Assembly (NCBI GenBank): GCA_020746835.1
Contig: JAGPNK010000001.1
Coordinates: forward strand, 1,178,001 to 1,242,000
Origin: Stachybotrys elegans
Taxonomy: Eukaryota; Ascomycota; Sordariomycetes; Hypocreales; Stachybotryaceae
Length of the DNA stretch: 64,000 nt
Direction of reading: 5' to 3'
Under the pieces are notes generated by a model that saw only the letters and a list, made by a program, of their open reading frames with translations, was not told where the DNA came from and made no database searches. Shown in pieces: positions 20,204 through 29,521 of this stretch (positions within the stretch are counted from its first letter, which is position 1; every line of letters starts with the position of its first letter). Made by a program: the position numbers and the translations under genes.

Positions 20204-21153
20204 ATGTTGTCCTCTGGCTATCACATCACCTACTGGGTGATTGCCTTGGTGGCAGTAGCAGCCCATCATACCATCAGATGCATAATCGGCGCCGCGGCTG
20301 AAACTTTCTTCCATACTCTGGCATTTCCATCGTTGGCGGCTGCTCTATACATTATATGGTGCGGTCCCCGTGAGAAACCAGCCTCACTGCTTCAAAATGC
20401 AGTCCATCAGACAACTGCCGGCTTTCTTCTTATTTCACTAGGATCAATTACGCAACATATGCCTCCTAGTCAAGACTTATCAGACTTGAGGTACCTTTTC
20501 CATGCCTGTCTGGCGTTTAACGCAGCTGGAACACTCGAAGCCATCAGGCAGAATGTGAGTTCTCTATTCAGTAACCCAGATGCAATGCTTTCCATTGCCC
20601 ATCTAACAGTGGATAGAGACGCGACATTGATCCAGCATCAGTCATGCAACTTCTGGAGGGGCCGCGTACCAAACTTGCACGCCTTACTTGCAGAGGATGT
20701 ATAGAGCACAGTACTGCTTGTCTCGCCCTGCTTGCTCTATTTCGTTTGTTGATGTGCGGTATTGATCTGGCTCTCCATGCCATCTACGCATCTGACTTGA
20801 ACTGCTGGTTCATCTGGTCAGAGAGCGTTTCTCACATGCAGCATTCCTTTGGAAGCTTCGTGTTACTCACGTTTGTCATCGCGGCGCTAGTGGACCTGGC
20901 AGAGACGGTAAAGATGATATATCTTCTATCCTCATCACTCTGGGACTAACATGCCTCTGCTGCACAGATCTTCTTCATAATCTGTCGTTGTGTGCTTCCG
21001 GGCTATCCTCGACTCGTAACAGCGCCAGAGCCCCTGCTTTGCCCAACATGGGGTTACGTGTTGCCTGCGCTCGGAGCTATCAAGACTATCTGTTTCTTGG
21101 GGGCATGTTTCTCCTGCTATTGGATCGACAAATGGAAGGACGGCTGGAAATAG
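20204..21153 (+). CDS. Orphan multi-pass membrane protein
   Basis: Three exons (20204-20554, 20617-20907, 20968-21153) encode 275 residues. The 62- and 60-nt introns have GTGAGT/GTAAAG donors, CTAAC branch sites and AG acceptors. Hydrophobic segments include YWVIALVAVAAHHTIRCIIG, FPSLAAALYIIWC, TAGFLLISLGSI, CLALLALFRLLMCGIDLAL, FVLLTFVIAALVDLAE and LGAIKTICFLGACF, so about six helices are likely. A charged segment (EAIRQNRRDIDPASVMQ) spans the first splice joint in frame, which supports it. I do not recognise a family. The tandem arrangement with the gene at 19,145 is noted, and the function is unknown. Confidence 0.6.
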
Positions 21154-21559
21154 CATCGTGGCATGTATTAATGTCACATATATCGTACTCAAATGGAGAA
21201 ATCAATACATTAAAGCCAACTAGCTGCCTAGGCTTTTCTAAGGGCTTATCCTATAGATATTATCTGTGACAAACTGGCGCCTATAAGTGCGTCCGATTCC
21301 ACACTGCAGTAGCAACCTGCAAGGACAGCCATCATCCCCCATGTCATTGTAATTAAGAGAAATATTTGATGCTTTAATCAGATAGATGCCTTAGACCTAC
21401 GCCCCTAGTGGAGAGGTAAGATTTGTTTAAGACGCCGGGCCCTCTAAATCTAATGCTGGCAAAACCTCGGTGACGACCAGCGAACACCAGCTGTTGTATG
21501 TTTTTTTGTTCTATCTTTGATGTTCAAAGCTTCATTATTTTTGCCGTCATGTATAAACT

Positions 21560-21612
21560 TGAGAGACCTCTATCTCCTATGCTCCTGGAAGCGGATTTAT
21601 GCCTAGATCCGT
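21560..21612 (+). repeat. Inverted fragment related to the 3' end of the gene at 23,333
   Basis: The motif GAGACCTCTATCTCC...TGGAAGCGGATTTATGCC matches the reverse complement of about 23,988-24,035 (GAGATCTCTATCCCC...TGGAAGCGGATTTGTGCC). In the second place this is the C-terminal coding end and 3' flank of the zinc-finger-like gene. The fragment joins the tRNA half-copy directly. Confidence 0.65.
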
Positions 21613-21660
21613 TTAGCTGGCTTCAATGTGACAGGTCCAGGGCAATCCCCGGCCAGACTC
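21605..21660 (+). pseudogene. Truncated tRNA-Pro: 3' half only
   Basis: The sequence from GATCCG through AGCTGGCTTCAATGTGACAG to CCCCGGCCAGACT matches the intron end, anticodon-stem 3' strand, T arm and acceptor 3' strand of the tRNA-Pro at 18,057. Bases of the T stem and loop (the GGTT of GGGTTCAA) are deleted and the acceptor end is CCAGACT, which would mispair. The 5' half is missing. It cannot make a tRNA. Confidence 0.8.
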
Positions 21661-21890
21661 CTCCTTTTGGCGTTTTCTTTTTTTGCGTGTAGTGGTTTTG
21701 TTGTTTTGGTGGCCATGGTTTTGGGCGCGTGGTTGGTGGTGGCGGCCGGCGTACAGTACCTAGACTGTACCTCTCTTCTTCTTCGTCTTGTTCTTCTCTC
21801 TCTATGGGAATTTATAACTTAGGGCATTGTTTTTTAATCACATCAGTTAGAGTACAGGGAAACAATGCAAGGCGATACCAAATAAGCCAT
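21661..21890 (+). repeat. Duplicated tRNA downstream flank, copy 2
   Basis: It follows the tRNA 3' half and shares ordered blocks with 18,158-18,530, including GTGGTTTTGTTGTT, GGTGGTGGCGGC, CTCTATGGGAA and CATCAGTTAGAG-ACAGGGAAACA. It is shorter and diverged. Confidence 0.7.
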
Positions 21891-22110
21891 TCGATTGAGG
21901 CTTGACCTTGTGGCCCTATGGGGTGTTCGTGTATAGGCTAGCAATTACGTGACATAGGTGACCGTTCCCTCCACTTGACGAACAATTGGACACTGCCCAT
22001 CTGACTCCCATCTGACTATTAAACTTAAAACTCAGGCGGGTTGCTTGTCTGGAAAGGCGTGTACTGTATGTATATTATATGTGTGTTCCATGTCATTTAT
22101 GTCGTGTATG

Positions 22111-22176
22111 TTTTGTTTGTCTTGTTTGTCTTGTTTGTCTTGTTTGTCTTGTTTGTCTTGTTTGTCTTGTTTGTCT
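22111..22176 (+). repeat. (CTTGTTTGT)n tandem repeat
   Basis: About seven perfect 9-bp units in tandem are followed by a short CTTTAT-type run. Because the unit length is a multiple of three, all three plus frames stay open through it, which produces false hydrophobic reading frames. Confidence 0.95.
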
Positions 22177-22379
22177 TTGTGTTTATCTTTATCTTTATCC
22201 TTGTCTCCTCCTTCCTTTTGCCTATATTTGCCTTGCTTATTCTACTTTTATACCACTCCTATATAAACCTTTTATTCTCTATATTATATAATGAGGAAAA
22301 GAGTGTACAGTGTAGGGTATAAGCAGTAGAGAGCAAATAAACAGTAGAGGTGGTGCCTAGTGCCCCGGCAACCAATGCA

Positions 22380-22905
22380 GTCATAAACAGTAGAGAAGAA
22401 CAACAACGAGGCCATCGTCAGGCTGCCCTTGCGTACAGGGTAGCCGAGTGGCCGAGCCACAGGTGGCTGCGACTTCGTCACAAGCCACACTGACTGACCA
22501 TGCGCAGGCATGTGATGCCATGGGATATCGAGATACACGTACACGTACCGGGGGGAGGGCTGGGGCGGGATCGGGCTCTGACGGTGCCGGGAAGCTTCGG
22601 TTGACTCATCGAATAAGGCTGCGTTGCACTGTGCCCAGATGGAGAGCGCCACGATGCTAATGGAAAGCTTCGACGAGGCTGGAAAAGCCTGTGACATCGC
22701 TCCAGGCTGCCAACAGAGAAAAGCTTGTTCTGCAGCCCACGGCTCGAGAGAGATGAATTTCTCATCCCAATCCCATTTTTATACCTATAGCTGCATTTAC
22801 TAGTAGTATCGACAACCCTTTGTAGTTATGTAGTGTGTTGCGATACGTTAGGACATCGAGTTGGCTTGCTGTCTCGCACGTGAATGAAGTTGTTTCGTGT
22901 GGGTC
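22380..22905 (-). repeat. Inverted, diverged repeat, copy B
   Basis: On the minus strand it carries the blocks TTCATTCACG, ACAGCAAGCCAACTCGA, and further down GGGCAGCCTGACGA...GTTTATGACTGCAT, in the order found at 18,956-19,135. An intervening stretch of about 300 bases is unique to this copy. No gene follows it, in contrast to copy A, which sits before the gene at 19,145. Confidence 0.55.
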
Positions 22906-23332
22906 GCGACCTGTTTTGGTCCCACTTTGATCATCCCATCTGACGAGTTGCTGCCTTCGTGCCAGGGACCTACCTGCTACTGTTATCCGTTGATCTGGAA
23001 TATAGGTATCTACTGATAGTGTATACTTTACTGGGTACTTAATACTACATATAAAGTGCAAGGGAAGCTGAGTCGCCCTCTAGCAAGTAGCTCTTACGGG
23101 CTGATATCCCTGTCTTATACTTCACTGCTCATTTTCTGCAGAAGATGCTTCTGTGCCAACCCTTAGACTTTGTGACACTTTCAGTATCCAAAATTTTTGG
23201 CCAGCTGGTAGTGTGGGGCAAGCGATGAACTGAGTTCGTATATCAGCCTTTGCTCCTCGCCAATTCGTCCCCTCACTCTCTTCTTCCATTTCCATTTCGA
23301 ACCAAAGTCAACCGATCAACAAAAACATCACA

Positions 23333-24019
23333 ATGGGCTCGACTACTATTCTTCGCGGTTTCAAGGTCTCCGTGGCCACTCTCGACGCATTTCTTGTTGC
23401 CAATAGTCTAGACGAGACTATGGGTACCCCACCATTCCACAAACGTCATCCCGATGAAGATCCCATCTCAAGGCTTCTTTACAGCAAGATCAAAACGATA
23501 GACAGCACTGCCAATAAGGACAAGTTTCGTGTTCTGATTCCCTCCAAGGAGGGATTTAACAAGTCTAATACTGCCTACGTTACATACGCCTGGGTCGCGG
23601 TCTACACTCACCGAGAGCTGAATTTCGACAATGATCTATCGACAGAGGTTCCTACGGGCTTCGAGGAGCTTAGAATGCATATTCTATCATTTGGCGATGG
23701 ATTTGACGATAGAGATAAGATTCCTGATGAAGGGCGGATGGGACTATTCGTTATCCATGCGTGCGACTACAGGGGTAATTACTTTCCACAGGAATTGTAT
23801 GAACGAGGAAAGGTAAGACTAACTGGCCCCTCTCTCTCATTTCTTCCTTCTACGTTAAAAGTAAGGTATATCTATTAACCATGACCCAAGGCTCCCCAAT
23901 ACTGCGATCAGTGTGATGCGGTTTTCGATGAATCATACAACTCATTCGCTCAGCGACAGAAACACCGTATGGCTGTCCATGGGTCCAGAGAAGGCACAAA
24001 TCCGCTTCCAGAACTATAG
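23333..24019 (+). CDS. Orphan protein with a C-terminal C2H2-like motif
   Basis: Two exons (23333-23812 and 23891-24019) separated by a 78-nt GTAAGA...AAG intron encode 202 residues. The ATG follows a fungal-type leader ending AACATCACAATGGGC. The N-terminal part (MGSTTILRGFKVSVATLDAF, then TPPFHKRHPDEDPISRLLYS) is soluble and mixed alpha/beta in look. Exon 2 supplies YCDQCDAVFDESYNSFAQRQ followed by KHRMAVH, which fits C-x2-C-x-H-x4-H spacing of a C2H2-like zinc site. The motif appears only after splicing, which supports the intron. I know the N-terminal pattern as a fungal hypothetical-protein type without assigned function. A broken inverted copy of its 3' end lies at 21,560. Confidence 0.65.
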
Positions 24020-24703
24020 GGGATAGAGATCTCTGAATCGGGTGGTCTGGTGCTAGATTAGTACTTGGAACGTAGCTAGTCACTTCAGCAACATGTATTG
24101 CGTTGAACAAAACGATGATTGACAGTTGTAGCAATGAGTCCACCTCTCTATCTGTATTGGATGTTCGTGCATGTGGGATTTCCTGTTCGTGTGCCCCAAT
24201 GGGATCCAGACCAGCGACTTCGAGGAGGCCCCCTCTGACAATAAAGACATAAAAACCAAGTATCTCCTACTGTACTGGGGCGTATACTTTACTTCTGCCT
24301 TTTCCGCAGTCAAGCAGCCGATCCAATAAGCATGCGACATGCACGCCATGTGGATCCATTCTTAACCTCACCGGCACATTGCAGGCATTTTGCACCCAGC
24401 AAGAACCAGCCAAAGCAGCGCTGCATGGCAATTCAAAAGCTCCAAAGTTGCGTTACGGATATTCCTAGCCCGTGCCTGATATTTTCCATGTCTTGGCAAA
24501 AAGAAAAAAAGAAAAAGAGAAAAGTATGAGGTAAGAAGTCCGTCACGAGACGGGATAAAATATAGCCAAAAATGATAAAAATGCGCCTCTTTTGACGCCC
24601 GCATCCGAAATGCGTCCCAACGCCACTGCTGCACATGTACAGACTTCACACAATGCACCCCGCGCTCCGGCCTCGCAGTCCCTTTTCGTTCTCGTCTCTT
24701 TCT
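24020..24703. other. Intergenic region
   Basis: This spacer lies between two convergent genes. An A-rich run lies at about 24,499-24,524. No gene or RNA is supported. It marks the right edge of the accessory region. Confidence 0.5.
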
Positions 24704-26670
24704 CTATGGAGGCATGCCCTGATTCATGTTCTGTCCCATCATGCCCTGCCCCATGGGCTGCATCATGGGGTTCTGGCCCATTGGCATCTGGCCCATCTGG
24801 TTCATCTGTGAGTGACCCATATGTGACGGATGCATCTGCTGTCCCATCTGTTGATGCTGGCCCATCTGTTGGTGTTGAGCCATCTGCTGATGCTGGCCCA
24901 TCTGCATCTGACCCATCTGGCCTTGGCCCATCTGATTCATGCCCATATGCCCTTGGCCTTGGCCTTGACCCATGGGGTTCTGGCCCATAGGATTCTGACC
25001 CATAGGATTCTGGCTCATTGGGTTCATGGAATTTATGCCCACGTGGTTCTGGTTCATCTGCGGCGCTTGCATGTTGGGCATCTGCGGCGTCTTCTGCGTG
25101 GTAGGGCTGGCCTGTGTCATCTGCTGAGCCCCGGGCTTCATTGGCGCTCCAGCTGCCCGGGCTGGTGGTGGTGGTTCCTTCTTGGGGTCGACACCCGGGA
25201 AAGCTGCCTGCAGCTTCTGATAGAGATCCTTGATCAACTTGTCCCGCTTCGCGCGATCCGCCTGGGGATCGAAGGGTTGGTCGGAACCTTCTATCTTCAT
25301 CGGCGACGCCCGTAGCTTAATCGATAGATTCAGAGGTGGTGGCGACATGTACTGTGGAGAGCTTGGCCTTGCCTCAGTCTTGCGCTCCGACACATTCATC
25401 ATGTACGTTAGATTCGTCCCTAACCGCCGCATGCAACTGGGGAAGCGTCAGCACCGAGTCTTGTCTGGATATGGGAGCGGCATGGATGCTTACTTTGCGT
25501 AGTCCAGCTGCAATAGGCCCTCTTCTGGCACCGGTTTCCGCTCGCCCTGACCATCCGCGGGGTGCTCTTTCCTGAGCTCGTGCAGGGTCAGCTGGAGCTC
25601 CATCGATTCGTACAGCAGCTCGTCATTGATGTCGAGGAGCAGGGAAAATCGTTCCCTCTCACGAGCCTCCGACACGGGGCTCAGCGGGGTCGTCACGGTT
25701 GCGGAATCGTTCGACTGCAGTCCGGGATTCGTAGGGAAGGTCGGCGTCTGGGGGGTGGCTGCGCCAGCAGATTGGGGCTGCGCATTGGTAGGCGTTTGGC
25801 TCTGTGAGGGCGTCTGGGGCGCAGAGAATTGTGCGTGCTGCGGGGGGAGGGCGTTGGAGGGGGTTCCTTTGGATGCGCTCGGGGGTCTCTGGGGGGTGGT
25901 CGCTTGATTCACAGCAGGAGCCATCTGTTGAGGCTGCTGTGGGTGCTGTGGGTGCTGTGAGTGTTGGGGTTGTTGGTGGGGAGGCTGTTGATGCTGAGGC
26001 TGAGGTTGATGCTGCTGATGATGTTGCTGGGCCTGCTGCTGCTGCTGTGCTTGCTGTGCTTGCTGCGCTTGTACCTGCTGCTGTTGTTGCTGCTGCAATC
26101 GCTGCTGCATCATCTGGTGCTGCTGCTGAGGCATGCCTTGGCTCATGGGAAAGCCCTGCATGCCGCCCATCATGTAATTGTTCGGAGCGAAGTTCTGGTT
26201 AACCGACGTGGGAAGGACTTGGCCATACTGCGCGCTGGCAAAGTGCTGCGGATACCCTGCCACTGCGAGGCAATGTCAGCGCGGGCCATGATGAGGTAGG
26301 AATGTGTGGTGGAAGATGGATGGAAGCGCGAGGAATCGCGAGTTGAAGCGCGCGCCAGCTAGAGCGACGCGACAACCAGGTCGACGAGGTGACAAGAAGA
26401 CAGGAACTCACTCTGCCCGTTGGGCGCCATGCCCGGCATGCCGGCGTTCGCCATCATGGAACCCGGACCAGGTTGCATCATCTGAGGGTTTGCGCCTGGG
26501 GCAAAGGCTCCCTGGGGGGCCATGCCGGCAAACTGCTGCTGTTGCTGTTGCTGCTGTTGCTGCTGACCGTACATCATCTGCTGGCCTGGCTGAGCTCCCA
26601 TCTGCTGCTGCGGGCCGGGACTGTTGAAGTTGGGAGCAGCATTGCCAAAGCCATAGCCGCCGGAGTACAT
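24704..26670 (-). CDS. Glutamine/methionine-rich SSXT (SS18)-like transcriptional coregulator
   Basis: Three exons (26670-26412, 26262-25494, 25436-24704) encode 586 residues. The N-terminus (MYSGGYGFGNAAPNF) and middle are rich in Gln, Met, Pro and Gly with long CAG/CTG-coded Gln runs. A compact conserved block spans the second intron: FSLLLDINDELLYESMELQL before it and DYANCMRRLGTNLTYMMNV after it. This resembles the SS18/SSXT N-terminal domain, whose hallmark is a leucine-rich LLDxNxxLI helix and an M-x-x-L-x-T-N-L-x-Y-L helix, found in SWI/SNF complex subunits. The C-terminus is an imperfect MGQ/QMGQNP repeat. The protein is probably nuclear and intrinsically disordered. The SSXT assignment is by eye and moderate; a generic Q-rich Mediator-type protein is the alternative. 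Confidence 0.7.
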
Positions 26671-27950
26671 TGTCTGGGGCGCGCCTGTGGCGTCTAGGGC
26701 GGCGGGCTCTGGATGGACGCGGGCTTGTGCTCTTGTTCCTTGGGAGGGGGGCGGCTGGGCTTGGTTTTAGCCAGTATATATGAGCGAGCGAGCGAGTGGT
26801 GCGAGTACGCGCGATGCGGTGTGGGCGTATGTGTTCGTGTGTGTGCGCGTCGTGTCCAGTCGAACCAAGGCCGCAAAGCAAGGGCGGCGTCTCGGCGACC
26901 GGGGGGTGTGTGGTTCCTCCTTGACGGGGAAGGGAAGGGGGGGGGACCAAAAAAAAAAAGACCTGGAAGGGGGGGACGGAGGGACGCGGCGGCGCGCGTG
27001 TGGGCGACGGAGCGAGGACGGAGGAGGGCTCGGTCGAGGAGGATGGATGATCTCGGGCTCCCTAGTGGTTCGCCCTGACACAGGAGCAAAGGGGGCCGAC
27101 AGTAGTCAGATGGCAGATGCAGGACGGGCGGGCGGGGTGGGGGTGTGTGCGACGGAGAGAGAGCGCGTGTGTGTGAAGGTGTGAGATGGAGATGGAGATG
27201 GAAGGGGGGGAAGGGAAAAAATGGAAATGTAGATAAGATGGCGATTGTCGTGAACACCGCACGGGGAAGCGCAGCCGCAGACACGGTCTGGTGGTTTTGG
27301 CGAGCAAATGGTCAATTCCTCACTAACCAAATTGGTTGGACGGCTCAACAGCGGCTGGACCACCCAGCGCCAGTCCCGTCCGGGCGGTAGTCCAGCAGGC
27401 AGCACCTAAGGTACCCTACTAAACTACTACCAAGTACTAAGTTAGGTGTGTGTCAAACATCCATCGATGGCATACAGTCTCAGCCACCCATCCTTTGTAT
27501 TATTACTGCTGTACTGCGGATAGACAAGCACGGATGTGCAATGATTCATTCATGCATAGATTAGGTAGCTTGGGATAGATGGTACAGGCCCTTATACCTG
27601 ATATGTTGGCTCTGCTGACAGATCCTCAACCCACCACAGGTTCTACATCGTGTGCTCATTGACAAAAAGTAAAAATATAAATTTCAAATACGATATCCTG
27701 TATCTAAATATCTCTCATCACATTATATTTTATGAGCATGAACATGAACATGCACACGAATAAAATGCCACCGTCCAGTGGCCAGATGACAAAGCTGAGG
27801 CACTCCGCAGTCGGCGCCGGTTTTAGCAGCATCACGGCGCAAAATGACACACCCGTAGACCCATAGACGGATATATCAAGACGGCGGCATCAAAGAAAAA
27901 GAAGGAAGCTTCTTTGCCCAATTGCCCACCACCACCTCATACAACCTACC
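26671..27950. other. Shared divergent promoter region
   Basis: This is the region between the divergent SSXT-like gene (minus) and the histidine biosynthesis gene (plus). On the plus strand 26,700-27,250 is strongly G/A-rich with G runs and an A10 tract, so on the minus strand it is the pyrimidine-rich leader of the SSXT-like gene. Frames open here on both strands are of low complexity. The right half is A/T-rich and holds nothing recognisable. Confidence 0.5.
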
Positions 27951-29267
27951 ATGTCCCCCTTCAACCTGGAGGCGTGTGCCCGCCCCAACATCCTGGCCCT
28001 TCAGCCGTATCGTTGTGCTCGCGAGTGAGTCTCCCCGTCTTCCTTCACTCACCATCCCGTCCACTGACACCCTTGAAGCGACTACAAGGACGATGGCCAA
28101 AACATCCTCCTCGACGCCAATGAGAACGCCTTTGGCCCCTCGCTGCCCAGCGCCCTGAGCGCCGCAGGCCAGGACCTCGGCGTCGACCTCCTCGGCCTCC
28201 ATCGCTACCCGGATCCTCACCAGCATGACCTCAAGCAGCTCCTCTGCAACCTGCGCAACACCCACGCCCACACCCCCAAGGTGCTGACCCCGGAGCACAT
28301 GTTTGTCGGCGTCGGCAGCGACGAGGCCATCGACGCCCTGCTGCGCTGCTTCTGCGTCCCCGGCAAGGACCGCATCCTCACCTGCCCGCCTACCTATGGC
28401 ATGTACGCCGTCTCGGCCCAGGTCAACGACGTCGGCATCTTCAAGGTCCCCCTGCTTCCGGCCCCGGACTTCTCCCTCGACGTCCCCGCCATCACCGCCG
28501 CCCTGTCCAGCGAGCCCGACCTCAAGCTCGTCTACATCTGCTCCCCGGGGAACCCCACCGGCTCGCTCGTGGCCAAGTCGGACGTCGAGCAGATCCTCCG
28601 CCACCCGACCTGGAACGGCGTCGTCGTCCTCGACGAGGCCTACATTGACTTTGCCCCCGAAGATGCCTCCCTCGCAGAGCTCGTCACCGAGTACCCCAAC
28701 CTCGTCGTCATGCAGACCCTCTCCAAGGCCTTTGGCATGGCCGGCATCCGCCTCGGCGCCGCCTTCACCTCGCCCGAGATCGCCCTGCTGCTCAACAACC
28801 TCAAGGCCCCCTACAACATCTCCAGCCCGACGAGCGCCCTGGCCAGCTACGCCGTCTCCGACAAGGGCCTGGCCATTATGCGTGAGAACCGCGCCAGCAT
28901 CCTCGCCCAGCGTGACCGCCTCATCCAGGAGCTCCCCAAGGTCCCCGGCGTGGGGCGCCTCCGCGGCGGCACCATGAGCAACTTCCTCCTCTACGAGATG
29001 CTCGACGCCCAGGGCAACCCGGACAACGTCACCGCGTTGGCCGTGTACGAGAAGCTCGCCGAGAGCCGCGGCGTCGTCGTCCGCTTCAGGGGTAAGGAGC
29101 ACGGCTGCCTGGGTTGTCTGAGAATCACCGTCGGCACCGAGCAGGAGGTTACCAGGTTCCTAGAGTCGCTGCGCAAAACGCTGGCCGAAGTTCGTCGAGT
29201 ACCTGACAGCGTCGATGCCGCAGTAGAAGAGCAAAAAGAAAACGAGGCAAGCAACATCGTGGCATAG
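27951..29267 (+). CDS. his5: Histidinol-phosphate aminotransferase
   Basis: Two exons (27951-28024 and 28079-29267) with a 54-nt GTGAGT...AAG intron encode 420 residues, the normal length. This PLP enzyme converts imidazole-acetol phosphate and glutamate to L-histidinol phosphate and 2-oxoglutarate in histidine synthesis, in the cytosol. Landmarks are DANENAFGPS near the N-terminus, HRYPDP, VGVGSDEAIDALLRCF, the CSPGNPTGS loop, VLDEAYIDFA, the PLP-lysine motif TLSKAFGMAGIRLG (Lys about 241) and the phosphate-binding Arg in CLRITVGT. The gene corresponds to S. cerevisiae HIS5 and S. pombe his3. The start is fixed by MSPFNLEACARPNILALQPY, a conserved N-terminal pattern. Codons are strongly GC-ending, as in other highly expressed genes here, which explains the long false frames on both strands. 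Confidence 0.93.
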
Positions 29268-29521
29268 ACAAACAATAGAGAATGACTACAAATCACATCA
29301 CGCAGTAAGCAACGTCTGGAGTAAAACCCAACCTATCAGGTAATCTATACATGTTATGATATGCTTCCTATTCCCAATGCTATGGCTGAGCGAGCTCAAA
29401 GCCATGCGATGCCATGAATGTAAAATGTGTCTCAAATATGTATACAGAAGTTGAAAGCCATCCCCACATTCTCACAAACACCCATGAGAGCGCCCTGAAG
29501 CAGGCACCCCTCATATGATCT

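Larger units (their letters stand above)
21154..23332. other. Gene-free mosaic of duplicated fragments
   Basis: There is no intact gene. The stretch contains, in order: an inverted fragment related to the 3' end of the gene at 23,333 (21,560-21,612); the tRNA 3' half (21,605-21,660); its copied downstream flank (21,661-21,890); a 9-bp microsatellite (22,111-22,176); and the inverted repeat copy B (22,380-22,905). It looks assembled from pieces found elsewhere in the accessory region. Confidence 0.6.

Noticed and set aside
9602..21604. A complete mobile element such as a Starship or DNA transposon
   Set aside because: I see no tyrosine recombinase (DUF3435), transposase, reverse transcriptase or clear terminal repeats in the interval. 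Only the broken tRNA copies hint at insertion.
13392..22176. Possible CRISPR-like or telomeric arrays
   Set aside because: The tandem repeats here have no spacers of unique sequence and do not match TTAGGG. They are simple microsatellites.
22041..22322. Hydrophobic reading frames in three plus frames, each 70-93 codons
   Set aside because: They arise from the (CTTGTTTGT)n microsatellite, whose 9-bp unit keeps all frames open.
27876..29102. A 408-codon frame antisense to the histidine biosynthesis gene
   Set aside because: It is a shadow of GC-ending codons in a gene with clear PLP-enzyme motifs on the plus strand.
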